Positions 35,577-45,832 of a stretch of DNA of 64,000 nt are shown here, one piece after another (within the stretch, counting starts at the first letter, position 1; each line of letters opens with the position of its first letter). The stretch is taken from positions 1 through 64,000 of the forward strand of contig NZ_MRUL01000005.1 of assembly GCF_002006995.1 (NCBI RefSeq). Direction: 5' to 3'. Position numbers and translations under genes: made by a program. Below the pieces are notes generated by a model, which worked only from the letters and a program-made list of their open reading frames with translations, was not told the DNA's origin and made no database searches. The stretch comes from Izhakiella australiensis (GTDB taxonomy: Bacteria; Pseudomonadota; Gammaproteobacteria; Enterobacterales; Enterobacteriaceae).

Positions 35577-38009
35577 TTAAAAGTGGTAGTTAACGCCGAC
35601 TAACATCGCCGTATCGCTGCTGCGATTGCCTTCACTGGCGGAAACTTTAACCGTCGCGCCCAGGTTTGGCGTGATGCCCGCATCAGCACCGATGCTTAAT
35701 GCCGCAGCCTGCAGTTTTTTACCGTGTGAGCGCTGGTAGTCCATGGCGCTGAAGCGGCTATTATCGGTCACATCCGCAATGTAATTAACCTCCGCCCACG
35801 GCATCAGTTTTACACTACCCAGAGCAAAGTGCACCGTGGTGCGCAGGCCTGCGCCGGCATACATATTTTCCCGCTGGTTATGACCGAACTGACCAGCCTG
35901 ATCGCTGAAGCTGTGCGCATCAGTTTTATTCCAGCCTGCCAGAATATAAGGCTGGACCACCAGCTGCTGCAGCGGTTTAATCGCCACGCCGGTGCGCAGT
36001 TCAGCGCTATAGCTATTGCCGTGCGTGCCGCCATTCAGCTGCTGCTTGCTACCATCGGTCGTGGCCGAAACGTTTGCAGCCTTCAGCGAGTAGCTCATAT
36101 CGCCCCATGTCAGGTTACCATTGGCAAACAGGCCCAGGTTATCACCCAGATTTTTCTGCCAGCCGCTGTACAGGGTGTAATAACGCCCGCTGACCCGGTT
36201 ATGAAACTCCGCACCGTCCCCGCGATCGGCAACTTTGGTACGGGTATAGCCAAAAGCCAGGCCGGTTGTCAGCTGTGAGTCATCAGCAAGTTCGCTGGTC
36301 CAGTCCATCCCCAGCATGGTGCCCTCAAGCTTGCCATGATAGCCAGCATCGCCGTGCTGGGAGTTATTCTGGCCGATATAGTCAGCCCAGACGTTGGCGC
36401 CAGGCTGACGCTGATTAAACATAGCGTCTTCATCGATTTTGCTAAAACGCTGGGCCACGCTGGCGCTGATCGCTTTGCTGCTGCGCTGGGCTGCATTCAG
36501 GTTCGCCTGCGCGCCCTTCACATCACTGGCCAGCGTACTGCGCTTAACTGCCAGCATCTCCTCGGTGGTATTAGCCGACCGGCTCATCCCGTGCAGCGTC
36601 AGGTCATAGTTCCAGGCGCCTTTACGGGCCGTCGCCTGCTGGCTGCCGTTAGCAAACTGCGCCTTCATGCTGCCGCCGCCGTTGTTGGTCCAGTGGCCAA
36701 GCTCGTGCTCACCCTCTGAGGTTGCAGCAGACAGCGTTTTCACCGTCGCACTGTTATTACCTGACAATGCATCGTTGACGAAGAACTGGCTTTCGCTATC
36801 CATCACCAGCTCGGAAGAACTTAGCTCTGATGCGTATAACGCCGAGGCGCCCGTAAGATCGATTCTCGCGTTGCGGATAGCCCGGGTATCCAGCTTACTG
36901 TGGTCGTCGGCGTAGATATGCGTGAAGTTATGAACTGCGCCGCGATGTGAACTGCTGCCATCGATGCGCAACTCACTGTCGTTACCCGCCGCGCTGATGT
37001 CGCCTTTTACTTCTGAGTGGTTCGTCAGCTGAACCCGGTTCTTACCCTTACCAAGGGTAATATTACCGTCAACCGTTGAGTGGTTAACCGCGACGTCGGT
37101 GCTGCCTGTCGAGGCGGAACTATCCAGATTGCCTTTTACTTCTGAGTTGTTCAGAGCGACCTGGCTCGCACCGCTGCCGCTCAGAATAATATTTTTTACG
37201 CTGCTGTCGTTCAGTCTGAGGTCAGTTTGCTTGCTGTCATTAAGCTTAATATCGCCGCCAATGCCAGACTTCTGCCCAATATCCAGCTGTGTTTCTTTAC
37301 CCTGAATATTGATGCCGCCTTCAAAGGTCGATGCGTCTATAAATACTTTTGATTGCCCCGCCTCGCCGATCGCGATGGCATCACCAGAGTTAGCGGAGTT
37401 CTTTTGATGAGAATGAATAAAATGGAGTTCGTTTTCCTCACCTTTGAAACGCGTCGCGCCCGTAATGGTCGAGTTTTTTATTAGTGCATGTTTAGCTGCT
37501 TTATTTTCTGCTGAAATATCACCATTAAGCGTCGAGTTGTTAACGGATAAGATTAAAATGCCCTTATCATCGCGGTCAAAATAGATCGAATCGCCTGACG
37601 CGTAGTTTTTATTTTTTAAGCCGTGGCCTTCAGGATGTGAATCGTAGTTTTTATCTTTCTGTACACCCTTGAGCGTGGCACCATCCAGCACCAGAGTCGT
37701 GTTCGTGGTGTCATTCTTATTTCCGCCTTCGATAAAGTCAGCCTGGGTATTTTTTATTGAAAGTGCTTTATTACCGTGCTTACTGAAATTGATGTAATGA
37801 TTGCTTAAATTCTGATTAGCAATAGAAGCATTGACTTCATCCCCCATATAAATATTGCCGTTATCAGGATTAGTATGAAGCACCACATCGCCACTGTTTG
37901 TAGTGGTTGTTGCAGCATTGGCTAAAGAAGTAACACCCGCGCCAGATGTAGCCATCAGCGCAATAATAACGCCTTTAGCAATCATTGAAAGCCGTTTATT
38001 TGTCAACAT
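35577..38009 (-). CDS. Autotransporter (type Va secretion), AIDA-like
   Basis: 810 residues. Residues 1-32 form a signal peptide ending in SLANA. The passenger (~33-530) is rich in N, S, D and short repeated beta-helix-like phrases (NNSTLNGDISA, NHSTVDGNITLG, NNSEVKGNLD). The C-terminal ~270 residues (from NVWADYIG) form a 12-strand beta-barrel with terminal VNYHF. Such proteins are surface adhesins or effectors. No protease motif is seen in the passenger. It is a single-gene unit ending at a shared terminator. Its substrate or receptor is unknown. Confidence 0.88.
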   Translation of the reverse strand: MLTNKRLSMIAKGVIIALMATSGAGVTSLANAATTTTNSGDVVLHTNPDNGNIYMGDEVNASIANQNLSNHYINFSKHGNKALSIKNTQADFIEGGNKNDTTNTTLVLDGATLKGVQKDKNYDSHPEGHGLKNKNYASGDSIYFDRDDKGILILSVNNSTLNGDISAENKAAKHALIKNSTITGATRFKGEENELHFIHSHQKNSANSGDAIAIGEAGQSKVFIDASTFEGGINIQGKETQLDIGQKSGIGGDIKLNDSKQTDLRLNDSSVKNIILSGSGASQVALNNSEVKGNLDSSASTGSTDVAVNHSTVDGNITLGKGKNRVQLTNHSEVKGDISAAGNDSELRIDGSSSHRGAVHNFTHIYADDHSKLDTRAIRNARIDLTGASALYASELSSSELVMDSESQFFVNDALSGNNSATVKTLSAATSEGEHELGHWTNNGGGSMKAQFANGSQQATARKGAWNYDLTLHGMSRSANTTEEMLAVKRSTLASDVKGAQANLNAAQRSSKAISASVAQRFSKIDEDAMFNQRQPGANVWADYIGQNNSQHGDAGYHGKLEGTMLGMDWTSELADDSQLTTGLAFGYTRTKVADRGDGAEFHNRVSGRYYTLYSGWQKNLGDNLGLFANGNLTWGDMSYSLKAANVSATTDGSKQQLNGGTHGNSYSAELRTGVAIKPLQQLVVQPYILAGWNKTDAHSFSDQAGQFGHNQRENMYAGAGLRTTVHFALGSVKLMPWAEVNYIADVTDNSRFSAMDYQRSHGKKLQAAALSIGADAGITPNLGATVKVSASEGNRSSDTAMLVGVNYHF

Positions 38010-38364
38010 GTTAAATATCCCAATTGTCTATACAGACGATGTGTATTAAGTGAAGAATGACTGAATTTATTATTAAAAGTTATGACGACCTTCTTTAGGT
38101 AAATAGAAGCAAGTCAGTAAAAATATGCTGACTATGCTTTATTCAATGTTCTCATCTATACAGGTAATTTTTTCTCTGAAGAAGGCAATCAACTGATGCG
38201 ACAAAAATACCGTTTCACGCCCGGATGGCATATCTGACTAGTACGAAAAAAGACGGTTAAGGTATTGGCCGAACAGGCAGCGCGCCCGACGAGGGAGTGG
38301 CAAAGGGGGGACAGGAGGCATGACGAAAAAAAACCGGCCCTTAGGGGCCGGTCTCTGGTGACGC
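38010..38364. other. Gap between autotransporter promoter and dppF end
   Basis: 355 bases. The left part should hold the autotransporter promoter. No gene is supported; the short rightward frame near 38265 runs through the dppF terminator and the dppF coding strand. Confidence 0.4.
38326..38352 (-). terminator. Terminator of the dpp operon
   Basis: On the minus strand ACCGGCCC and GGGCCGGT pair around CTAA and are followed by eight T, 12 bases after the dppF stop. Confidence 0.85.
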
Positions 38365-39366
38365 TCAGGGCAATTTCTGCCCTTCATCCTGATCGACTGC
38401 GAAACAGGCGATCTGCTGATTGTTGTAGGCTTTCAGCCGTGGCTGAAACTGGGTACAGGTCTCAAAGCGCCGGCGGCAGCGGGCGTTAAACGCACAGCCC
38501 GGCGGCGGATTCAGCGGACTCGGCAGCTCGCCGGTCAGCTTGATACGCTCGCGCCGGTCTTCCGGATTAAGGCGCGGGGTGGCTGACAGCAGCGCCTGGG
38601 TGTATGGGTGACGCGGGTTGGCAAACAGATCTTCTTTGCTGGCCTTCTCCACGCAGCGTCCCAGGTACATCACCATCACTTCGTCAGCGATATGCTCCAC
38701 CACCGACAGATCGTGCGAAATGAACACGTAGGAAAGGCCCATATCCTGCTGCAAATCCATCATCAGGTTCAGCACCTGCGCGCGCACTGAGACGTCCAGC
38801 GCCGAAACCGGCTCATCGGCAATCAGCACGTCCGGGTCGAGCATCAGGCCGCGGGCAATGGCAATACGCTGACGCTGCCCGCCGGAAAACATATGCGGGT
38901 AGCGGTCGTAATGTTCGGTTTTCAGGCCGACCTTCGCCATCATTTCCAGCGATTTTTCCTTACGCTCGGCCCTGCTCAGGGCGGTATTGATTTGCAACGG
39001 CTCTTCAAGGATCTGGCTGATCTTTTTACGCGGGTTCAGCGAGCCATAGGGGTTCTGAAACACGATCTGAATCTTCTGGCGCCGCAGCTTCTGCGCCTGC
39101 GGATCGTGCTTGAGCAGGTCCTGCCCCTGCCAGTAGAGCTGCCCTTCCGTCGGTGTTTCAATCATCGTCAGCAGTCGGCCCAGGGTCGATTTACCGCAGC
39201 CGGATTCACCCACCACGGCCAGAGTTTTCCCGCGTTCGAGATCAAAGGAGACGCCGTCGAGGGCTTTAACCAGGCGCTCAGGCGCAAACATCCCTTTTTT
39301 TACCGGGTAGTGTTTTTTGAGATCAATCGCCTGCAATAGCAGGGTTGAATTGTTCTGTTCAGGCAT
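38365..39366 (-). CDS. dppF: DppF, dipeptide ABC transporter ATPase
   Basis: 333 residues from ATG 39366, which overlaps the dppD stop; the frame is open to 39660 but that part is a dppD shadow. It has Walker [10 protein letters not shown], signature FSGGQRQR, Walker [12 protein letters not shown] and the CAFNARC cysteine region. With DppD it powers dipeptide (and haem or 5-aminolevulinate) uptake. It is last in dppABCDF and followed by a terminator. Confidence 0.94.
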   Translation of the reverse strand: MPEQNNSTLLLQAIDLKKHYPVKKGMFAPERLVKALDGVSFDLERGKTLAVVGESGCGKSTLGRLLTMIETPTEGQLYWQGQDLLKHDPQAQKLRRQKIQIVFQNPYGSLNPRKKISQILEEPLQINTALSRAERKEKSLEMMAKVGLKTEHYDRYPHMFSGGQRQRIAIARGLMLDPDVLIADEPVSALDVSVRAQVLNLMMDLQQDMGLSYVFISHDLSVVEHIADEVMVMYLGRCVEKASKEDLFANPRHPYTQALLSATPRLNPEDRRERIKLTGELPSPLNPPPGCAFNARCRRRFETCTQFQPRLKAYNNQQIACFAVDQDEGQKLP

Positions 39367-40342
39367 AGGTCGGTCTCCCGGCATCATCCAGTGGGAAATG
39401 GCATTTCGACTGACGGCCAGGAATATCGCGTAATTCCGGTTCTTCAGTACGGCAACGATCGGTGGCATAGGGGCAGCGCGGGTTAAGCAGGCAGCCCGAT
39501 GGACGATCGTACTTACCGGGTACCACGCCCGGCAGTGAAGCCAGACGCGCCTTATCGGTCGCGAACTCCGGCAGCGCCCGCAGCAGCGCCTGGGTATAGG
39601 GATGGCGCGGCGCTTTGAAAATATCCGTTGCCTTGCCGCTTTCCACCACCTGCCCGGCATACATCACGATGATGTGCTGCGCCGCTTCCGCCACCAGCGC
39701 CAGATCGTGGGTGATCAGGATCAGCGCCATATTTTCCTGGCGTTGCAGATCGAGCAGCAACTCGATGATCTGCGCCTGAATGGTAACGTCCAGCGCGGTC
39801 GTCGGTTCATCGGCAATCAGCAGCTTTGGCCGGCAGGCAATCGCCATGGCAATCATCACGCGCTGGCTCATACCGCCGGACAGCTGATGCGGATAAACAT
39901 CGAGCCGCGAGGCCGGATCGGGGATGCCGACCTGGGTCAACAGGTCAATGGCCCGCTGGCGCCGGGTGCGGCGGTTACCGCCCTGATGCACCTTAATGGC
40001 TTCCATTATCTGGTAGCCCACGGTGTAGCAGGGGTTGAGGCTGGTCATCGGATCCTGGAAAATCATCGCCACTTCAGAACCCACCAGCTGGCGGCGCTGC
40101 TTTTCCGAAATGCGCGTCAGGTCGCTCTGGTTAAACTCCAGCTTTTCCGCCATCACTTTGCCGGGGTAATCAATCAACCCCATAATGGCCAGCGAGCTGA
40201 CGGATTTACCGGAGCCGGATTCGCCGACGATACCCACCACCTGGCCCTGCTCAACCTGATAGCTGATGCGGTCCACGGCGCGGAACGGTGCTTTTTCATC
40301 GCCAAAATGCACCGAAAGCTTGTCTACATTTAATAACGCCAT
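39359..40342 (-). CDS. dppD: DppD, dipeptide ABC transporter ATPase
   Basis: 327 residues from ATG 40342 ([16 protein letters not shown]), the E. coli start; the frame is open to 40375. Walker A GESGSGKS, signature LSGGMSQR and Walker [13 protein letters not shown] are present, with the C-terminal [13 protein letters not shown] region. It overlaps dppF by 8 bases and follows dppC after 10. Confidence 0.94.
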   Translation of the reverse strand: MALLNVDKLSVHFGDEKAPFRAVDRISYQVEQGQVVGIVGESGSGKSVSSLAIMGLIDYPGKVMAEKLEFNQSDLTRISEKQRRQLVGSEVAMIFQDPMTSLNPCYTVGYQIMEAIKVHQGGNRRTRRQRAIDLLTQVGIPDPASRLDVYPHQLSGGMSQRVMIAMAIACRPKLLIADEPTTALDVTIQAQIIELLLDLQRQENMALILITHDLALVAEAAQHIIVMYAGQVVESGKATDIFKAPRHPYTQALLRALPEFATDKARLASLPGVVPGKYDRPSGCLLNPRCPYATDRCRTEEPELRDIPGRQSKCHFPLDDAGRPTYA

Positions 40343-40352
40343 CGGTGGCCTC

Positions 40353-41258
40353 TTACTGCTTGAGTTTCGGGTCAAGGGCGTCGCGTAAACCGTCGCCCAT
40401 CAGGTTAAATGCCAGTACCGTCAGCAGAATGGCGACCCCGGGAAAGGTCACCACCCACCAGGCACTTTGCGCATACTGCAGTACGTCGGAGAGCATGGTG
40501 CCCCACTCCGGCGTCGGCGGCTGCGCGCCCATACCCAGAAAGCCCAGCGCGGCCATATCAAGAATGGCGTTAGAAAAACCGAGCGACGCCTGAACAATCA
40601 GCGGCGCCAGGCAGTTCGGCAGAATATTGACGAACATCTGACGAACGGGACCGGCACCGGCAACGCTGGATGCGGTGACATAATCGCGGTTGACTTCCAC
40701 CAGCACCGCCGCGCGCGTCAGACGCACGTAGTGCGGCAGCGCCACGAAGGTCAGCGCGATGGAGGCATTAACGATCGACGGGCCGAAAATCGCCACCAGC
40801 ACCAATGCCAGCAGCAGGCTCGGCAGCGCCAGCATAATATCGACCAGACGCATAATAGTGGCATCCACCGCACCACCGACGTAGCCAGCCAGTAAGCCGA
40901 AAATGACGCCGAGGATCAGCGACAGCACCACCACCAGGCAGCCGACCAGCAGCGAAAGGCGGGCGCCGTACATCAGGCGCGACAGCACGTCGCGGCCAAC
41001 GTCATCGGTGCCAAGCACAAATTGCCAGCTGCCGCCCTCCTGCCAGACCGGCGGATGCAGCAGCGCATCGCGGAACTGCTCTGCGGGCGCATGGGGTGCC
41101 AGCACGCTGGCCAGCAGTGCGATCAGGATCATGATAACAACGTAAACCAGGCCAATTACCGCGCCTCTGTTGCGTTTGAAGTAGTGCCAGAACTCTTGAA
41201 TGGGCGTCATTGGCGTTGGAGCGACGCTGACACTCTCCGGTGTTACTTGAGAAGACAT
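40353..41258 (-). CDS. dppC: DppC, dipeptide ABC transporter permease
   Basis: 301 residues (300 in E. coli) with about six transmembrane segments. [38 protein letters not shown] and the C-terminal [17 protein letters not shown] match DppC closely. It forms the inner-membrane channel with DppB. It lies 9 bases after dppB. Confidence 0.94.
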   Translation of the reverse strand: MSSQVTPESVSVAPTPMTPIQEFWHYFKRNRGAVIGLVYVVIMILIALLASVLAPHAPAEQFRDALLHPPVWQEGGSWQFVLGTDDVGRDVLSRLMYGARLSLLVGCLVVVLSLILGVIFGLLAGYVGGAVDATIMRLVDIMLALPSLLLALVLVAIFGPSIVNASIALTFVALPHYVRLTRAAVLVEVNRDYVTASSVAGAGPVRQMFVNILPNCLAPLIVQASLGFSNAILDMAALGFLGMGAQPPTPEWGTMLSDVLQYAQSAWWVVTFPGVAILLTVLAFNLMGDGLRDALDPKLKQ

Positions 41259-41267
41259 GCGGCCCCC

Positions 41268-42287
41268 TTATTTTTTATGACGAATGCGCGGATTTACCAC
41301 GCCGTACAGCAGATCAACCAGCAGGTTGACCAGGATAATCAGGGTCGCTACCAGCAGCACGCCGCCCTGCACCACTGGATAGTCGCGGCGTTGCAGACCA
41401 TCGATCAGCCAGCGCCCGAGGCCCGGCCAGGAGAAGATGGTTTCTGTCAGGATAGCGCCAGCCAGCAGGGTGCCGACCTGCAAGCCGATAACCGTTACCA
41501 CCGGCAGCATCGCGTTACGCAGCGCATGGACCACAATCACGCGCATACGCGTCAGCCCCTTGGCGCGCGCGGTGCGAATGTAGTCTTCGCCCAGCACTTC
41601 CAGCATTGAGGAGCGCGTCATACGCACGATCACCGCCAGCGGGATGGTGCCCAGTACGATAGCGGGCAGCAGCATGTGCATCAGGGCATCTTTAAAGTCG
41701 CCCGGCTCGCCCCAAATCAGGGTATCGATCAGCATAAAGCCGGTAAGCGGCTGGCTGTCATCGAGGAAAACAACGTCGCTAATGCGTCCGGAAACCGGCG
41801 TCAGATTCAGCTGTACCGAAACCAGCATGATAAGCATCATGCCCCACCAAAAAATTGGCATTGAGTAGCCGGTTAGCGCCAGGCCAACGGCGGTATGATC
41901 GAACACTGAACCACGTTTTACCGCCGCCAGCACGCCAACCGGAATGCCGACCACAACGGCAAAAATCATCGCGCAGATACCCAGTTCCATCGTGGCTTTA
42001 AAGCGCGGCACGAACTCCTGCCAGACCGGGATACGGCTTTTCAGCGAAAGACCGAGGTCGCCATGTAAGATACCGTAGATATAGTTGACGTATTGTTGCC
42101 ACAGGGGCTTATCGAGGCCGAGAGCGGCCATCAGCTGGGCGTGTCGTTCTGGTGTAATTCCGCGCTCTCCGGCCATAATCATTACCGGGTCGCCGGGGAT
42201 CATATGGACAAACGCGAAGGTTAACAGGGTGATACCAATAAACGTCGGGATGACAAGTCCCAGACGTCGGAGTATGAACTGCAGCAT
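41268..42287 (-). CDS. dppB: DppB, dipeptide ABC transporter permease
   Basis: 339-residue permease, the E. coli length, with the N-terminal MLQFILRRLGLVIPTF and the RTARAKGLTRMRV coupling loop. It is separated from dppA by 261 bases with two hairpins, an arrangement that lets the binding protein be made in excess over the membrane parts. Confidence 0.94.
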   Translation of the reverse strand: MLQFILRRLGLVIPTFIGITLLTFAFVHMIPGDPVMIMAGERGITPERHAQLMAALGLDKPLWQQYVNYIYGILHGDLGLSLKSRIPVWQEFVPRFKATMELGICAMIFAVVVGIPVGVLAAVKRGSVFDHTAVGLALTGYSMPIFWWGMMLIMLVSVQLNLTPVSGRISDVVFLDDSQPLTGFMLIDTLIWGEPGDFKDALMHMLLPAIVLGTIPLAVIVRMTRSSMLEVLGEDYIRTARAKGLTRMRVIVVHALRNAMLPVVTVIGLQVGTLLAGAILTETIFSWPGLGRWLIDGLQRRDYPVVQGGVLLVATLIILVNLLVDLLYGVVNPRIRHKK

Positions 42288-42485
42288 AATCCGGATTCTC
42301 TTCTGTGCGCTGACGAGTGTCGCGTCAGGCGCTTTTGCTCACATCTTGCAATCGGGTGAAGCCAATCGCGGCGCAGATAAACTGTGCCTTTACCATTTTT
42401 GTTCCCAAGGGTGATGAACCGCTTTCAGTGACCGCATCGGATGGATGGCGGCTGAAAACAGCCAGGCAGCCTCGTTGCCGCCTGC

Positions 42486-42542
42486 GGGCTGGCAGAACCA
42501 GCCCTTACAGGAAATGCCGATTGGGCCAGTCAATGCTGGCCC
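42486..42542 (-). promoter_or_regulatory. Two hairpins between dppA and dppB
   Basis: GGGCTGG/CCAGCCC at 42486-42504 and GGGCCAG/CTGGCCC at 42523-42542 are perfect 7-bp stems just downstream of dppA. Neither is followed by a T-run on the minus strand. They may protect the dppA message or weaken read-through into dppB. Confidence 0.5.
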
Positions 42543-42548
42543 TTATTG

Positions 42549-44159
42549 TTATTCCTGAATATCGACGTTATCGAAGTGATGCTTACCTAACGGATCCACC
42601 ACGTAGCCGGTCACTTTCTTGCTCACCGGCTCAAACACCGTTGAGTGCGCAATAATCAGCGCCGGAGACTGGTCATGCATAACCACCTGAGCCTGCTTAT
42701 ACAGCTCAACGCGTTTGTTATGGTCAGACTCAGAACGGGCAGGCTGAATCAGGTTCTCAAACGACTTGTCGCACCAGCGCGAATAGTTGGAACCGTCTTT
42801 AGCCGCCGCGCAGCTGAACAGGGTGGCGAAGAAGTTATCCGGATCCCCATTATCACCGGTCCAGCCCATCATCACAGTCTGATGTTCACCCGCTTTGGCG
42901 CGCTTGAGATACTCGCCCCATTCGAAGGTAACGATTTTGGCTTTAACGCCAATTTTCGCCCAGTCAGCCTGGATAAGTTCGGCCATGCGGCGCGCGTTCG
43001 GGTTGTACGGACGCTGAACCGGCATCGCCCACAGGTCAATGCTAAAACCATCCGCCATGCCGGCTTCTTTCAGCAGCGCTTTGGCTTTAGCCGGATCGTA
43101 GCTGTAATCCTGCACCGCATCGTTGTAGCTCCACATGGTCGGCGGGATCAGGTTTTTCGCCGCCACGCCGGCGCCGTGATAGACGGCATCGATGATCGCT
43201 TTCTTATTCACCGCCAGCGTCAGCGCCTGACGCACCTTAACGTTATCCAGCGGTTTCTTCTCGGTGTTATACGCCAGGTAGCCAACGTTCAGGCCCGGCT
43301 GCGACATCAGGTTAATATTTTTATCCTGCTTCATGCTTGCCAGGTCGGCCGGGTTTGGATACGGCATAACCTGACACTCGCCTTTCTGCAATTTGGCATA
43401 GCGCACTGAAGCGTCTGGCGTAATTGAGAACACCAGGCGGTCAATCTTCGGCTTGTTGCCCCAGTAGGTTTTATTCGCCTGATACAGAATGCGCGAATCT
43501 TTCTGGTACTGCAGCAGCTGGAACGGACCGGTACCAACCGGGTTCAGGTCCAGCTTCTCCGGCGTGCCAGCAGCCAGCATTTTGTCGGCGTATTCAGCAG
43601 ACAGAATGGAAGCGAAGTCCATACCGAGGTCAGCCAGGAAAGGCGCTTCCGGACGCGTCAGCGTGAAGCGAACGGTGTAATCGTCCACTTTTTCGATTTT
43701 GCCGATCAGCTTCGGCATATCCATGCCTTCGAAGTACTCGTAGCTGCCGCCGGAAACGTTATGGTACTTGTTGTTTTTATCCAGCTGACGCTCGAAGGAG
43801 AAAACCACGTCATCGGCATTAAAGTCGCGCGTTGGTTTGAAATCTTTAGTGGTCTGCCACTTCACACCCTTACGCAGGTGGAAGGTGTAGGTTTTGCCGT
43901 CTTCGCTGACGTCCCATTTTTCCGCCAGGCCCGGCTGCACTTCGGTCGTACCGGTTTTGAATTCGACCAGACGGTTATAGATTGGCACCGAGCTGGCATC
44001 AAAGGTGGTGCCAGAGGTGAAGAGCTGTGGGTTGAATCCTTCCGGAGAACCTTCTGAACAGTAAACCAGGGTTTTTGCCTGAACGCCTGCGGCAACGGTC
44101 AGAGCGATCAGGCTCAGACCCACCTTTAGCACCCTCTTTTTCGCCAGGGTAATACTCAT
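42549..44159 (-). CDS. dppA: DppA, periplasmic dipeptide-binding protein
   Basis: 536 residues. A 28-residue signal peptide ends at GVQA, giving a mature start KTLVYCSEGSPEGFNPQ as in E. coli DppA. The family-5 fold spans the rest. Mature DppA binds dipeptides and, in E. coli, haem, and also serves peptide chemotaxis. GGAG precedes the ATG at good spacing. The leader carries a GcvB-type target. Confidence 0.95.
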   Translation of the reverse strand: MSITLAKKRVLKVGLSLIALTVAAGVQAKTLVYCSEGSPEGFNPQLFTSGTTFDASSVPIYNRLVEFKTGTTEVQPGLAEKWDVSEDGKTYTFHLRKGVKWQTTKDFKPTRDFNADDVVFSFERQLDKNNKYHNVSGGSYEYFEGMDMPKLIGKIEKVDDYTVRFTLTRPEAPFLADLGMDFASILSAEYADKMLAAGTPEKLDLNPVGTGPFQLLQYQKDSRILYQANKTYWGNKPKIDRLVFSITPDASVRYAKLQKGECQVMPYPNPADLASMKQDKNINLMSQPGLNVGYLAYNTEKKPLDNVKVRQALTLAVNKKAIIDAVYHGAGVAAKNLIPPTMWSYNDAVQDYSYDPAKAKALLKEAGMADGFSIDLWAMPVQRPYNPNARRMAELIQADWAKIGVKAKIVTFEWGEYLKRAKAGEHQTVMMGWTGDNGDPDNFFATLFSCAAAKDGSNYSRWCDKSFENLIQPARSESDHNKRVELYKQAQVVMHDQSPALIIAHSTVFEPVSKKVTGYVVDPLGKHHFDNVDIQE

Positions 44160-44170
44160 GCTTATGCTCC

Positions 44171-44193
44171 AATGTGATGTGTTGTTGTGTGCG
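44171..44193 (-). promoter_or_regulatory. CA-rich GcvB small-RNA target in the dppA leader
   Basis: On the minus strand the leader reads CACACAACAACACATCAC just before the GGAG site. E. coli dppA is repressed by the small RNA GcvB, whose GU-rich region pairs with such a CA-rich leader. The match in sequence type and position suggests the same control here. Confidence 0.65.
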
Positions 44194-45075
44194 TACGGCG
44201 GAACGATATTTTTTTAGTTGAGCTCCGGCGCGATGCCTTGCGGCAGTAATGCAACGCGGGCGATCTCTTTTTTTATTCTGACTGCGTGGAATCCATCAGA
44301 GAAATCTGCAAGCGCGGCATTGTGGCATAAATTTGTCAACAGATTCATCCAACGTCAATACAAGTGTAAAGTATTTACACAATGTGTGAGAAACAGCAAG
44401 CAAACAATAAAGACACGTTTTTATTACAAAAGCAGTTCAACACGCCACTACAATGCACCATTTACAGCTAATAATTTCGATCAGGCTCACAAGCTCCACA
44501 TTTCACGTTGCGAAAAAAGAATTAGTTTTTACCGCGCGACTCGCCGTTTTCAGGCAATCACAGCGGTAATCCGCGATTGCGGTAGCGAAAAATAGTGCAA
44601 CATCTGCATAAGAAACGATCAACAGATCGCTAACCAACTGTCAGATTAAGCCTTGCGTTTAGCGGCGACAGGCCATGCCCCTTCTGTTTCCATTTATTGC
44701 GTTCTTATTGATCAGCGATGTGGTTGAGTGCCAGCGCTATGGCCAGCAGCATTGCGTTGTTGACCGCCGGTGTCTTTGTCCGCTCAGCCCATCGTGGTGA
44801 GCTTGTGGGAACAATAATTTAATGTTTAGTGAAACCGGGCTTTATGCAGAGCCTTCATGGCGCGCCATATCAGCGTGCTGAAAGACTTATGAAGCAAACC
44901 TTCCCTGGGTAGCAATAGAAGGTGATGACCTGTTTTGAGTTGCAATGACAAAAAATTTATTGTTTTTCGATAATTTTAAGTTGCTATATTATCGTTATTC
45001 GATAATAATTCATTTCGCAGTCTGAAGAGCTAATCAGCAGTTGCCAGCGCAATACGCCTTAGCAGGAATTTACAT
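44194..45075. other. Region upstream of dppA, start of accessory stretch
   Basis: About 880 bases without a supported gene. It should hold the dppA promoter. A perfect 17-base palindrome, GTGTAAA-GTA-TTTACAC, lies at 44364-44380. The 125-codon frame 44218-44595 runs antisense through the dpp promoter region and has no family features. From ~44710 to ~44825 a short open frame encodes a hydrophobic stretch, perhaps a gene remnant. An operator-like dyad is at 44988-45006. Confidence 0.4.
44988..45006. promoter_or_regulatory. Dyad before the DUF2975-HTH pair
   Basis: ATTATCG-TTATT-CGATAAT is a perfect 7-bp inverted repeat about 70 bases before the DUF2975 gene, with another CGATAA half-site near 44968. 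It overlaps an AT-rich promoter-like stretch (TATATT at 44985). It may be the operator for the HTH protein encoded downstream. Confidence 0.45.
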
Positions 45076-45621
45076 ATGAAATGGGAAACAACGCACATGG
45101 ATAAAGGATCAAAAATTACTTTTTGGTGTAAACTGATGGAAAGCATCTTATTGATTGCATTGCTATCTATTCCATTGTTTAACCAAATTGCTATCGCACT
45201 CCAGTCGGGGGATGACATTAAGCTGATGGGGGGAATGTTATATAAAGAATGCGAACGCCTTTCAGGAGGCGCACCTTATACAATCACATCAGCCGTAATT
45301 GTCTTTTTCGGCGATGTCATTTTCAGCATCATTCTCTGGCAATTTCGCCAGATTTTTAAAAACATTCGGTCAGGAAAAATTTTCACCAAAAATCAAACAA
45401 AACGCATTTCCGTATCCGGCTGGTGTTTTATTGCGCTATCGATTTATTCGATTACTATAAATCTATTAATATCACTTATTCAAAGCACTGACGAAATCAC
45501 AAACTATTACATAACCCTTGATGATCTTATTTATTTCCCCGTAGGCGTAGGGTTGGTAATCTGTAGCTATGTACTACATCTGGCTACAGTGATGAAAGAA
45601 GAACAGGAGTTAGTAATATAA
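45076..45621 (+). CDS. DUF2975 membrane protein
   Basis: 181 residues with four hydrophobic segments (about 20-42, 73-98, 115-140, 150-175), matching the DUF2975 pattern, including the FRQIFKNIRSGKIFTKNQ loop. AGGAA sits seven bases before ATG 45076. The next gene, one base away, encodes a small XRE-type HTH protein; such pairs recur in bacteria and probably act together, the membrane partner perhaps modulating the regulator. Function is unknown. The low GC content contrasts with the flanking dpp and eptB genes and suggests acquisition. Confidence 0.75.
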   Translation: MKWETTHMDKGSKITFWCKLMESILLIALLSIPLFNQIAIALQSGDDIKLMGGMLYKECERLSGGAPYTITSAVIVFFGDVIFSIILWQFRQIFKNIRSGKIFTKNQTKRISVSGWCFIALSIYSITINLLISLIQSTDEITNYYITLDDLIYFPVGVGLVICSYVLHLATVMKEEQELVI

Positions 45622-45622
45622 T

Positions 45623-45832
45623 ATGCCAATCATAGTACAACTTGACGCGATATTGAAAGCCAGAAAAATGACAGCTAAAGAACTGGCTCAGATTATCGAT
45701 ATCACTGAGGCAAACCTGTCTATTCTCAAGTCGGGAAAAGCGAAGGCCATACGATTCTCAACGCTGGAGGCTATTTGTCAGGCATTAGATTGCCAGCCCG
45801 GAGATATATTGAAAAACTCAGATAATGAATAA
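45623..45832 (+). CDS. Small XRE/YozG-like helix-turn-helix protein
   Basis: 69 residues forming one Cro/CI-type helix-turn-helix: MTAKELAQIIDITEANLSILKSG, then the FSTLEAICQALDCQPGDIL helix pair. It lies directly after the DUF2975 gene and is almost certainly cotranscribed. It probably binds the dyad at 44988-45006 to control its own operon. Confidence 0.8.
   Translation: MPIIVQLDAILKARKMTAKELAQIIDITEANLSILKSGKAKAIRFSTLEAICQALDCQPGDILKNSDNE

Noticed and set aside
38265-38489. 74-codon rightward frame
   Set aside because: It crosses the dpp terminator and the antisense strand of dppF.
44218-44595. 125-codon rightward frame upstream of dppA
   Set aside because: It runs antisense through the dpp promoter region, has no family features and no ribosome site.
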